Part shown: positions 1 through 5,187 of the stretch, piece after piece
Position numbering within the stretch: the stretch's first letter is position 1
Layout of the letters: every line of letters starts with the position of its first letter
DNA from: Pseudomonadota bacterium
Lineage (GTDB): Bacteria > BMS3Abin14
Reading direction: 5' to 3'
Assembly (NCBI GenBank): GCA_003229755.1
Contig: QIFJ01000296.1
Coordinates: 1-5,187 of the forward strand
DNA: 5,187 nucleotides
Notes under the pieces: generated by a model
Seen by the model: the letters and a program-made list of their open reading frames with translations, nothing else
What the model was told of the DNA's origin: nothing
Databases searched by the model: none
Position numbers and translations under genes: made by a program

Positions 1-1027
1 TCCTGCGGCCCCTCTTCTTCCTGATATCCTCTTCTAAAACCGCCTGGACAGTGGGCCTGAAGAGCCTGCTGTGTCCCATCATCTTTCTGAGGGCCGGCCG
101 TACGTAAAGCTCGAAAGAGAGCATAGCGGACACAGGATTCCCGGGGAGGGCAAACACCATAGTTCCATCCTTTTCCCCGAAGGTCATGGGTTTGCCCGGT
201 TTCTGCGCCACTCTCCAGAAATGGATCTTTACATCTACCCTTCCAAAAACTTCCTTGAGGTAATCGTGATCACCCATGGATATCCCGCCGGTTGTTACGA
301 GCACCTCGGATTTCAGACCTTCCCTGATCATCTCCGCCAGGTGTTCCGGTTCATCCCTGGCGATCCCCAGCTGCCTGGGCAGTGCGCCGCACTCGGTTAC
401 GAGGGCTGCCAGACTATAGGAGTTGCTGGAATAGATCTGCGCTTCTGTCGGCTCCTGACCGAGGGGGACCACCTCGTCTCCGGTTGCAAGTATCGCGACT
501 TCCGGCCTGCGGTATGCGAACACCGCTTCTACACCCTGTGACGCCAACAGGCCAATATCTGCCGGTTTCAATTGCCTTCCCGGTTCCAGGATAATGCTTC
601 CGCCGGCTATATCTTCGCCGGCCTCACGGATGTGCTTTTCGGGCGGCATTGGCTCAGTGAGGATCAGAATTTCATCCTTTACAGATGTCTGCTCAACTGG
701 AACTACAGTGTCCACACCGTCCGGGACAGGCGCCCCTGTCATGATCCTCACCGCCTTGTCATGATCCACTTTCCGACCGGGCAGGTCTCCGGCGGGGATC
801 GTCCTGACGATGGGAAGAAAAACGGGTGACTTTTCAGAAGCGCTCCCAGTTGCCGCTGCCGTAATTGCAAATCCATCCATGGCGGAGTTTTTCAAGGGTG
901 GAACATCCCTGGATGCTTTTATGGTTTCGGTAAGAACCCTCCCGAGGGAATTTCCCAACGGGACACTCTCCTTGTCCAACCGGGTTGAGGAGCTAAGGAT
1001 AATCTCCGTTGCCCTGGCAACCGGCAT
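1..1027 (-). CDS. moeA: Molybdopterin molybdenumtransferase MoeA (3' end beyond window)
   Basis: MoeA catalyses the last common step of molybdenum cofactor synthesis in the cytoplasm: it inserts molybdate into adenylylated molybdopterin, releasing AMP. Reading the minus strand gives 342 uninterrupted codons up to the window edge. Family motifs appear in order: NSAMDGFA (residues 47-54), TGAPVPDGVDTVVPVE (97-112), ATGDEV (181-186), TTGGISMGDHDYL (245-257), KPGKPMTFG (276-284) and FALPGNPVSA (292-301). Residues matching the E. coli active-site Asp, Glu and Asp are D51, E185 and D253. Family proteins are about 400 residues, so roughly the last 60 (C-terminal domain IV) lie outside. The start chosen is ATG at 1027, giving MPVARATEII, 13 bp after the selB stop. 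An alternative is GTG at 1051, which overlaps selB and has a better-spaced GAGG upstream; it would add eight residues. Close spacing implies cotranscription and probably translational coupling with selB. Family assignment is firm; the start is not. Confidence 0.96.
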   Translation of the reverse strand, partial: MPVARATEIILSSSTRLDKESVPLGNSLGRVLTETIKASRDVPPLKNSAMDGFAITAAATGSASEKSPVFLPIVRTIPAGDLPGRKVDHDKAVRIMTGAPVPDGVDTVVPVEQTSVKDEILILTEPMPPEKHIREAGEDIAGGSIILEPGRQLKPADIGLLASQGVEAVFAYRRPEVAILATGDEVVPLGQEPTEAQIYSSNSYSLAALVTECGALPRQLGIARDEPEHLAEMIREGLKSEVLVTTGGISMGDHDYLKEVFGRVDVKIHFWRVAQKPGKPMTFGEKDGTMVFALPGNPVSAMLSFELYVRPALRKMMGHSRLFRPTVQAVLEEDIRKKRGRR

Positions 1028-1040
1028 TAATTTTCCGTCT

Positions 1041-2405
1041 TCATGACCCACGCTTTATCCTCACGTCTCCACGCCGCATGGTTACCTGGGTCCTGTCCAG
1101 ATACTCCAGCAGCGGAATCATCCATTTCCGGGTGATCTCTGTGATCTCCCTGAAATGCGGCATCGCCATCTCGCTGTTTTCCTCGAAAAAAGTCAAAACC
1201 TTTTCCATCAGGCTCTCATGTGCCTCCGGGTGGATAAAATAATCGTCCTTGATACGAACAACATCCCCCCTCTGTGCCAGCAGACCGAGGAGCGCTTTGA
1301 GTTCATCGGGTCTGGCGGAAAGCGCTTCGGCCAGGTCTTGAACGAAGGGCGGGGAAAGGCCGTTTTTGGCGAGAACCTCCATAACTTTGCCGCTCAAGGC
1401 CTCCTGCCGGGGTGTCAAAGTCACCTCATGGGCCTTCAGGCGGACTGTGTCCTTTTCCAGCTCGATCTCGTCCATTTCCTCCAGAGCAGCCAGGAGCATT
1501 TTGAAGGAGCGTTCGGGGAAATCCCGGGCGAGCTTCATCCTGAGCTCTTCCCTTCCCATACCTGTTTTTAATGGGTTGCTTTCATGGAATGCGGTGAGCG
1601 TTTTTACCATCTTGTCCTTAAGTTCATCATACGACTCCGAAGAGTACGCCAGAGCACCTTCGCCTGAGCCAATGAGAACAGCCTTGCCGCCCTTTTCCAG
1701 TTCCATCAGGGAATTTGAAGCATCATCCGCAAGTACGCCCGAGCGCACCGCAAGTTGGTCCATCGGCGCTCCGAAAGTGGAAGCCTGATCGAGGTAAACC
1801 TGCAGCCTGGCAATGTGATCCGGGGTATCCAGTCTTATCAGGCTGTTTATTACAGACTTTCGCATTCTCCGGTGCTTGGCCGGTAGAGGATCGAGAACTA
1901 CTCCTCCGCCGATGGTAGAGATGGGGGAATAGCTCCGGATAACGAAACGATCTCCAGGCAGGGCAACCGCGGGAGACTCCAGGCGCAGCTGCGCCATGGT
2001 CTCGTCACCGGGTTTCAGAAAGTCGGCCTCCAGCAGCGCGACCCTGGTCATGATCTCCGATGTGTAAAGGTGAAGCCTTACCCTCGCCCTGTTCTTTAAA
2101 GGCCTTGGAGCAGACGACAGAAGCTGGATTTTCACATCAATAAGGTAGGTCGGCAGAAGGGTTCCCGGACGGGCCATGGTCTCACCCCTGTGAACCTGGG
2201 TCTTTTCCACACCCTGGAGGTTAAGAGCTGTTCTCATCCCCGCTGAACTTTCCTGGTTCTTCTCACCGTGGATCTGCAGTCCCCTTATTTTTGCCCTGGC
2301 GTCATCAGGGTAGAACTGCACTTCCTCGCCTTCTGATATCGTGCCCGATATCAAGGTGCCTGTGATAACGGTCCCGAATCCCTTCATGGTAAAGACACGG
2401 TCCAC
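1041..2405 (-). CDS. selB: SelB C-terminal fragment: domains II-III and winged helices (frame 2 of broken selB)
   Basis: A 454-codon open frame carries the rest of SelB. It opens with VDRVFTMKGFGTVITGTLISG, the domain II signature of SelB. It continues with LQIHGEKNQESSAGMRTALNLQ (about residues 227-248 of the repaired protein), the SelB version of the domain II strand, and domain III ending in SYSPISTIGGGVVLDP (about 342-357). From about residue 380 to 638 it is helix-rich and charged, as expected for the four SECIS-binding winged-helix modules; it closes with WMIPLLEYLDRTQVTMRRGDVRIKRGS. The GTG at 2405 is the family-conserved valine of LPVDRV, not a real start, and I see no Shine-Dalgarno sequence in front of it. 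The same frame stays open upstream as AGIFRLP, which is authentic SelB sequence reaching back to the duplication. The TGA stop shares bases with an ATG (ATGA) just ahead of moeA. Confidence 0.8.
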   Translation of the reverse strand: MDRVFTMKGFGTVITGTLISGTISEGEEVQFYPDDARAKIRGLQIHGEKNQESSAGMRTALNLQGVEKTQVHRGETMARPGTLLPTYLIDVKIQLLSSAPRPLKNRARVRLHLYTSEIMTRVALLEADFLKPGDETMAQLRLESPAVALPGDRFVIRSYSPISTIGGGVVLDPLPAKHRRMRKSVINSLIRLDTPDHIARLQVYLDQASTFGAPMDQLAVRSGVLADDASNSLMELEKGGKAVLIGSGEGALAYSSESYDELKDKMVKTLTAFHESNPLKTGMGREELRMKLARDFPERSFKMLLAALEEMDEIELEKDTVRLKAHEVTLTPRQEALSGKVMEVLAKNGLSPPFVQDLAEALSARPDELKALLGLLAQRGDVVRIKDDYFIHPEAHESLMEKVLTFFEENSEMAMPHFREITEITRKWMIPLLEYLDRTQVTMRRGDVRIKRGS

Positions 2406-2964
2406 CGGAAGGCGAAATATACCGGCATCTGACCGGTGACCGGAAAGACACGCTTTTTACCGCTTCATCAATGGCCGCTAGAAGCTCCTTCCCACCACTT
2501 CCATCTTGCGATGAGAAGGGAATTACAGGGGCTCTATCGAGGAAAGTTCCGGTGAGATATTCCCTCACATCCTCCGTAACCATCTCAAGCCACTCATCAT
2601 CCACAAGATCTGTCTTTGTCAGAGCCACGACCCCGCCCCTTGTGCCAAGGAGCTGGCAGATGTCAAGGTGCTCCCTGGTCTGGAGCATTACACCCTCATC
2701 CGCCGCAATTACCAGGATAACAAGGTCGATCCCCGTAGCCCCGGCAACCATGTTCTTAACGAACCTCTCGTGGCCGGGGACATCTACTATACCGACACGC
2801 TCCCCGGACGGCAGATCAAGGGGCGCAAAACCCAGATCGATGGTAATGCCGCGCTCCTTTTCTTCCTTCAGGCGGTCGGTATCAACCCCGGTCAAAACCT
2901 TTACCAGGGAAGTTTTACCGTGGTCTATGTGGCCGGCGGTGCCTATTACTGTGTTGGTCTTGAT
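2305..2964 (-). CDS. selB: SelB N-terminal fragment: GTPase domain (frame 1 of broken selB)
   Basis: This is the part readable before the frame break. Counting the ATC at 2964 as residue 1, it begins (I/M)KTNTVIGTAGHIDHGKTS, with P-loop GHIDHGKT at 11-18. Then follow the switch-I stretch TDRLKEEKERGITID (about 29-43), G3 motif DVPGHE (61-66), G4 motif TKTD (116-119) and a G5-like SSQ near 151-153. All are typical of the SelB branch of translational GTPases. SelB-like coding ends at about residue 176; the remaining 43 or so residues to the TGA-type stop region near 2305 (RCRYISPSGG...) are out-of-frame readthrough with no family resemblance. A standard gene caller may start this at TTG 2895 (MTGVDTDRL), but that would remove the P-loop and cannot be the true start. 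A product of about 219 residues would lack tRNA- and SECIS-binding parts and could not work as SelB. Confidence 0.8.
   Translation of the reverse strand: MKTNTVIGTAGHIDHGKTSLVKVLTGVDTDRLKEEKERGITIDLGFAPLDLPSGERVGIVDVPGHERFVKNMVAGATGIDLVILVIAADEGVMLQTREHLDICQLLGTRGGVVALTKTDLVDDEWLEMVTEDVREYLTGTFLDRAPVIPFSSQDGSGGKELLAAIDEAVKSVSFRSPVRCRYISPSGGPCLYHEGIRDRYHRHLDIGHDIRRRGSAVLP
2430..2443. repeat. Exact 7-bp tandem duplication that breaks selB
   Basis: TGACCGG occurs twice back to back on the plus strand at 2430-2436 and 2437-2443 (CCGGTCA twice in the gene's direction). The copies match at all seven positions and the flanking bases do not extend the repeat. One copy encodes the expected residues R-S before D-A-G-I-F-R-L-P; the second adds 7 bp and shifts the frame. 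This is the pattern expected from replication slippage, and slippage could also remove it. Confidence 0.95.
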
Positions 2965-2970
2965 TACTTT

Positions 2971-2976
2971 CTCCCT
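2971..2976 (-). promoter_or_regulatory. Shine-Dalgarno of selB, supporting an ATC start
   Basis: AGGGAG lies on the minus strand, six bases before ATC at 2964-2962 and only three before GTA at 2967-2965. The spacing favours ATC as the initiation position, and translation from there gives the family-typical (M)KTNTVIGTAGH. It also argues against the upstream ATG at 2986, which lies before this site and is in another frame. Confidence 0.6.
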
Positions 2977-3006
2977 TTATTTTCATGCGGCTGCGATAAT
3001 GACCTG

Positions 3007-3079
3007 GTTCCAAGCTCCAGGTTCCATGTTCCATGTAGTGTTTAAGTATAGCGGTTACTTGGAACCTGGAACCTGGAAC
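3007..3079. repeat. Long imperfect hairpin made of GTTCCAN / CTGGAAC heptamers in the selA-selB spacer
   Basis: The left arm (3007-3029) is a series of 7-bp units of the form GTTCCAN and continues loosely to about 3035. The right arm (3057-3079) contains TTGGAAC followed by CTGGAAC twice. The arms are complementary at 20 of 23 positions, leaving a loop of about 27 nt. In the selA-selB transcript the stem starts four bases after the selA stop and ends about 40 nt before the selB start. No T-tract follows it on the minus strand, so it does not look like a standard intrinsic terminator. It may act as an RNA processing or stability element or be a dispersed intergenic heptamer repeat; the sequence alone does not decide. 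Confidence 0.8.
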
Positions 3080-3082
3080 TCG

Positions 3083-4489
3083 CTATTGCAGCGCAGCTTT
3101 GATTGAGCTTCTGAGCGCTGAAAGCTCAGACGTCGATACGGTCCTGAAATCCAGGCAGAACTTCTTATCCACTATTCTGCCCACAACGGGAGGGTCCTGC
3201 GCCCGCAACTGCTCTTCAAGATCATGGGCGGACAACCCTTCCGCCTCCAGGGCCATAAGAGTTGTGGGCATGTCCTCTAAAGGAAGCGCTCCTCCTCCGA
3301 CCTTTGAAATGGCGGACACGAAGGATATCTCCAGGGGCAACTCATCCAGGGTTCGGGCAAAGCGTCTTGCCCTTGCCGCGATGGATCTCTTGTCCGCCGA
3401 TATCATCTTGAGCGCGGGAAGGTTTTGGGCCGCCAGGCCCGGCTCCATGTATATTTTCAGAACAGTCTCCAGGGCAGCAAGGGTCAGCTTTCCGACTCTC
3501 AGGGCCCTCTTCATGGGGTTTTTTCTGATGGGTTCGATGAATTTCGACTTGCCGATAATAATCCCGGCCTGGGGGCCTCCCAGGAGCTTATCTCCAGAAA
3601 ACGTAACGACATCAGCGCCGCTCTTTACCACCTCGGCCGCTGTTGGCTCGTGCTCTGTCAGGCCCAGCCGGGTGAGATCCATCAGGGACCCGCTGCCCAG
3701 ATCAACCAGGACCGGAAGCTTTTTCTTCTTCCCCAGACCCACCAGCTCCTCGATAGACGCTTCTTCAGAAAATCCCACTATCTGGTAGTTGCTCGTATGA
3801 ACTTTCATGAGAAGGGCGGTGTCATCATCTACGGCCTTTTCGTAATCACCGATCCGGGTGCGGTTAGTGGTTCCGACCTCGACGAGACGGCCGCCGCTGG
3901 CAGCCATAACATCGGGTATCCTGAAGGCCCCCCCGATCTCCACAAGCTCTCCTCTGGAGACAACGACTCCGGCACCTTTTGCCATCGTGTTCAGGGCGAG
4001 CAGGACGGCCGCGGCGTTGTTGTTTACCACCGTCGCACTCTCGGTCCCGGTGAGATCACAGATGATCTTTTCGATTAGATCGTCCCTGGAGCCCCTTTTT
4101 CCGGAATTTATATCGTACTCCAGGTTGGAGTAACCGGATGCGACCAGGGTTATCTGGCGAATGGCTTCCTCCGGCAAAGGGCTGCGGCCGAGATTGGTAT
4201 GCAGAACAACGCCGGTGGCGTTTATCACCTTCCTCAGACGGGGCTTGTTCATGTCAATTGCTCTTGCAGCCGCACGGCTGGCTACCTGGTCCAGTGCGAG
4301 ATCATCCCTGGCTGTAATTTCTCCGGAGAGGACCCTTTTACGGGCCAGGTCGATCTCTGCTCTCACGGCCGCCTTAACGATCATCACAGCCACAGTACCG
4401 GAATGCGCCTGGATCTCAGGGTGGGCCAGTACCTGGTCCACCTTTGGCAGCGATGAAAGCAGGTTTTTTCGGGTCTTTTCGTCAGTCAT
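3083..4489 (-). CDS. selA: L-seryl-tRNA(Sec) selenium transferase SelA
   Basis: SelA is the PLP enzyme that converts seryl-tRNA(Sec) to selenocysteinyl-tRNA(Sec) using selenophosphate; in bacteria it works as a ring-shaped decamer. The 468-residue product matches the family length (E. coli 463). The N-terminal part has LLSSLPKVDQVLAHPEI (about 10-26), then RKVINATGVVLHTNLGRSPL (86-105), a SelA hallmark. Next come YSNLEYDINSGKRGSR (120-135), TESATVVNNNAAAVLL (149-164) and SRGELVEIGGAFRIPDV (178-194). The PLP-binding lysine is K301 in FSGDKLLGGPQAG, corresponding to E. coli Lys295. The frame runs upstream to an ATG at 4657, but that extension is low-complexity and unlike SelA. ATG at 4489 is chosen because AAGGGA lies five bases upstream and the protein then begins MTDEKTRKNLLSSLPKVDQ like its relatives. 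No frame breaks or missing key residues are seen. It is probably the first gene of the selA-selB-moeA transcript. Confidence 0.97.
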   Translation of the reverse strand: MTDEKTRKNLLSSLPKVDQVLAHPEIQAHSGTVAVMIVKAAVRAEIDLARKRVLSGEITARDDLALDQVASRAAARAIDMNKPRLRKVINATGVVLHTNLGRSPLPEEAIRQITLVASGYSNLEYDINSGKRGSRDDLIEKIICDLTGTESATVVNNNAAAVLLALNTMAKGAGVVVSRGELVEIGGAFRIPDVMAASGGRLVEVGTTNRTRIGDYEKAVDDDTALLMKVHTSNYQIVGFSEEASIEELVGLGKKKKLPVLVDLGSGSLMDLTRLGLTEHEPTAAEVVKSGADVVTFSGDKLLGGPQAGIIIGKSKFIEPIRKNPMKRALRVGKLTLAALETVLKIYMEPGLAAQNLPALKMISADKRSIAARARRFARTLDELPLEISFVSAISKVGGGALPLEDMPTTLMALEAEGLSAHDLEEQLRAQDPPVVGRIVDKKFCLDFRTVSTSELSALRSSIKAALQ

Positions 4490-4514
4490 GGAATTCCCTT
4501 TACAGTGAACAAAA

Positions 4515-4543
4515 ACAGTACCAAAGGGGGAGGTGCAAGGCAA
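4515..4543 (-). promoter_or_regulatory. Candidate sigma70-type promoter for selA
   Basis: On the minus strand TTGCCT (4543-4538; 4 of 6 to TTGACA) and TACTGT (4520-4515; 3 of 6 to TATAAT) are separated by exactly 17 bp. A transcript would start near 4508, leaving a leader of about 20 nt with the selA Shine-Dalgarno sequence. The matches are weak, so the position is the main support. Confidence 0.25.
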
Positions 4544-4558
4544 TGGTGAACAAGGCGT

Positions 4559-4598
4559 AGGAAGAAGGGAAAAGGAAAGAGGGAGGAGGAGGGGGGAG
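4559..4598 (+). repeat. 40-nt pure purine tract with G-runs between the divergent genes
   Basis: Every base from 4559 to 4598 on the plus strand is A or G. It ends in GGGAGGAGGAGGGGGG, which could form a two-layer G-quadruplex on the plus strand, while the whole tract is of the type that can adopt triplex DNA. It lies upstream of both the selA start and the secreted-protein gene. A regulatory effect is possible but not shown. Confidence 0.6.
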
Positions 4599-4611
4599 CC
4601 CAGGCTCATCC

Positions 4612-4656
4612 AACTGGGACCAGATGGTTTGGGACCAGGATAACTGGGCCTGATCA
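4612..4656. repeat. Three imperfect 15-bp-period repeats upstream of the secreted-protein gene
   Basis: TGGGACCAG occurs at 4615-4623 and again at 4630-4638, and a diverged third copy starts with TGGG at 4645; all are exactly 15 bp apart. AACTGGG is shared by units 1 and 3 (4612-4618, 4642-4648). They lie 30-75 bp before the plus-strand start, so they could be a regulator-binding array, or simply a short degenerate repeat. Confidence 0.5.
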
Positions 4657-4674
4657 TGGTTTTGAAAAAGCAGA

Positions 4675-4680
4675 AGGAGG
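4675..4680 (+). promoter_or_regulatory. Strong Shine-Dalgarno of the plus-strand secreted-protein gene
   Basis: A perfect AGGAGG lies five A residues before the ATG at 4686. It fixes the start of the plus-strand gene, and with the signal peptide that follows shows that this is a real gene even though its stop is outside the window. Confidence 0.85.
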
Positions 4681-4685
4681 AAAAA

Positions 4686-5187
4686 ATGAATTACAGACTT
4701 TTATTTATAAGCCTTGCAGCTGTCCTGCTCCTTGCTGCAGGACCAGCCTTGGCGGCCCAGCCGTTGGGACTGAATAATTTTCAAAAAAACACACCCGCTA
4801 TTGCAGATTCTGTCAATTTCAATTTCACAACACTGGAAAAAGCCATCCCCGTGATGTGGGCGAGCATTGATAATGAGCTCGCAGCCGTTGCATTCACTGT
4901 CGCCTCTTTTGGTGCAGAGATAAACAGCCTGGTTGACATTATCGTGCCGGAACCGGGCGGAATCCTTCTTATAAACGGAAGTGTTTTTGTGAATAACGAC
5001 TCACCGTCGATACAACCTTTTAGCCTGAATCCTTTAATCAACGGAGTTCAGCCCGAAAACCATACCTTCATGTCCTATTTTTTCGCACCTACGGACGGTA
5101 CGTTTACTGCCGAGGGGTTTACACTTTCGTACACATACGCAGCAGCTGTCGCCGCGACCACTTTAACCGTTTCACAGGAATTGAAAC
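4686..5187 (+). CDS. Secreted protein of unknown function (3' end beyond window)
   Basis: I do not recognise this protein by family. It has 167 complete codons with no stop before the window edge. It opens with a clear Sec signal peptide: MNYR, a hydrophobic core LLFISLAAVLLLAAG, then PALA-AQ, with probable cleavage after residue 23. The mature start, LNNFQKNTPAIADSVNFNFTTLEKAI (about 29-54), resembles the short leader (x-G-T-P-A-x-A-x-x-V-N-x-N-F-x-x-L) seen in various secreted or surface proteins of environmental bacteria; this is a recollection of a pattern, not a search result. A mostly helical stretch follows to about residue 85. After that comes an apparently beta-rich region (GGILLINGSVFVNNDSPS, NHTFMSYFFAPTDGTF) that might be a jelly-roll-like fold. 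No catalytic motif, lipobox or membrane helix beyond the signal is visible. It is divergent from selA, and nothing ties it to selenium metabolism. The existence of the gene is well supported; its function is unknown. Confidence 0.85.
   Translation, partial: MNYRLLFISLAAVLLLAAGPALAAQPLGLNNFQKNTPAIADSVNFNFTTLEKAIPVMWASIDNELAAVAFTVASFGAEINSLVDIIVPEPGGILLINGSVFVNNDSPSIQPFSLNPLINGVQPENHTFMSYFFAPTDGTFTAEGFTLSYTYAAAVAATTLTVSQELK

Larger units (their letters stand above)
1041..2964 (-). pseudogene. selB: selB, selenocysteine-specific elongation factor, frame-broken by a 7-bp duplication
   Basis: SelB is the GTPase that replaces EF-Tu for selenocysteinyl-tRNA(Sec): it binds the SECIS hairpin in mRNA with its C-terminal winged helices and delivers the tRNA to a UGA codon. 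The gene is present end to end but in two frames. The first frame covers the GTPase domain; the second covers domains II and III and the winged helices. The switch falls on an exact tandem duplication at 2430-2443. Deleting one 7-bp copy gives ...SVSFRSDAGIFRLPVDRVF..., the normal junction of the GTPase domain and domain II, and a 638-residue protein, in line with known SelB (about 610-640). The start is also abnormal: the frame opens after a TAA at 2979-2977 and has no ATG, GTG or TTG before the P-loop. ATC at 2964 sits where the family has ATG. The gene lies 118 bp after selA and just before moeA. It is either a recent pseudogene or an assembly error; no other stop or frame break was found. 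Confidence 0.9.

Noticed and set aside
71..1046. Plus-strand open frames opposite moeA
   Set aside because: The minus strand encodes an unbroken MoeA with all family motifs; the plus-strand frames are its shadows.
2420..2450. Programmed ribosomal frameshift in selB
   Set aside because: There is no slippery heptamer at the break, and the change is fully explained by an exact 7-bp duplication rather than a 1-nt shift; I know of no frameshift-dependent SelB.
2305..2895. TTG at 2895 as the start of selB
   Set aside because: It would cut off the P-loop GHIDHGKT, which is encoded in the same frame just upstream and is essential to the family.
3007..3079. Spacer hairpin as an intrinsic terminator of selA
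   Set aside because: No T-tract follows the stem on the minus strand, the loop is about 27 nt, and the operon partner selB lies just downstream.
2471..3788. Long plus-strand open frames opposite selB and selA (for example 2471-3106 and 3099-3788)
   Set aside because: They lie antisense to clearly homologous genes, have serine/arginine-rich composition typical of reverse-frame reading, and resemble no family.
4490..4657. 56-codon N-terminal extension of selA to the ATG at 4657
   Set aside because: The extension reads as low-complexity proline/leucine/serine sequence, the complement of the purine tract, is unlike any SelA N-terminus, and lacks a good ribosome binding site. ATG 4489 has one and gives the family-typical start.
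4629..4670. Sigma70 promoter for the plus-strand gene
   Set aside because: TTGGGA near 4629 has no acceptable -10 partner at 16-18 bp, so I do not call one.
4781..5041. 86-codon minus-strand frame inside the secreted-protein gene
   Set aside because: The plus strand has the AGGAGG site, ATG and signal peptide; the minus-strand frame has no recognisable features.

Overview
The window holds the selenocysteine-insertion genes selA and selB followed by the molybdenum-cofactor gene moeA, all on the minus strand in the order selA -> selB -> moeA. On the other side of a 196-bp intergenic region, the start of an unrelated gene for a secreted protein is transcribed divergently on the plus strand. Making selenocysteine, inserting it, and completing the molybdenum cofactor are all needed for selenocysteine-containing molybdoenzymes such as formate dehydrogenase, so the cluster makes functional sense. 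The gene content, moderate GC and Shine-Dalgarno-led starts suggest an anaerobic Gram-negative bacterium, perhaps a deltaproteobacterial (Desulfobacterota-like) lineage. That assignment is an inference from gene style, not from a marker gene.

Layout: 1-1027 (minus) is moeA, cut by the left edge of the window. 1041-2964 (minus) is selB, which as written cannot make a full-length protein. 2965-3082 is a 118-bp selB/selA spacer containing a long hairpin built of 7-bp repeats. 3083-4489 (minus) is an intact selA. 4490-4685 is the divergent intergenic region, with a 40-nt pure purine tract and a 15-bp-period repeat. 4686-5187 (plus) encodes a signal-peptide protein of unknown function, cut by the right edge.

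The most notable result is the state of selB. Its reading frame is broken at the junction of the GTPase domain and domain II by an exact tandem duplication of 7 bp (TGACCGG twice on the plus strand, 2430-2443). Removing one copy restores an uninterrupted, family-typical SelB of 638 residues. Independently, the selB frame has no ATG, GTG or TTG upstream of the P-loop. The only well-placed initiation codon behind its Shine-Dalgarno sequence is ATC at 2964-2962, where the family has ATG. Either selB has been inactivated recently or reversibly while selA and moeA stay intact, or the assembled sequence carries two errors. I see no CRISPR array, tRNA, rRNA, transposase or phage gene, and no convincing wholly new system.
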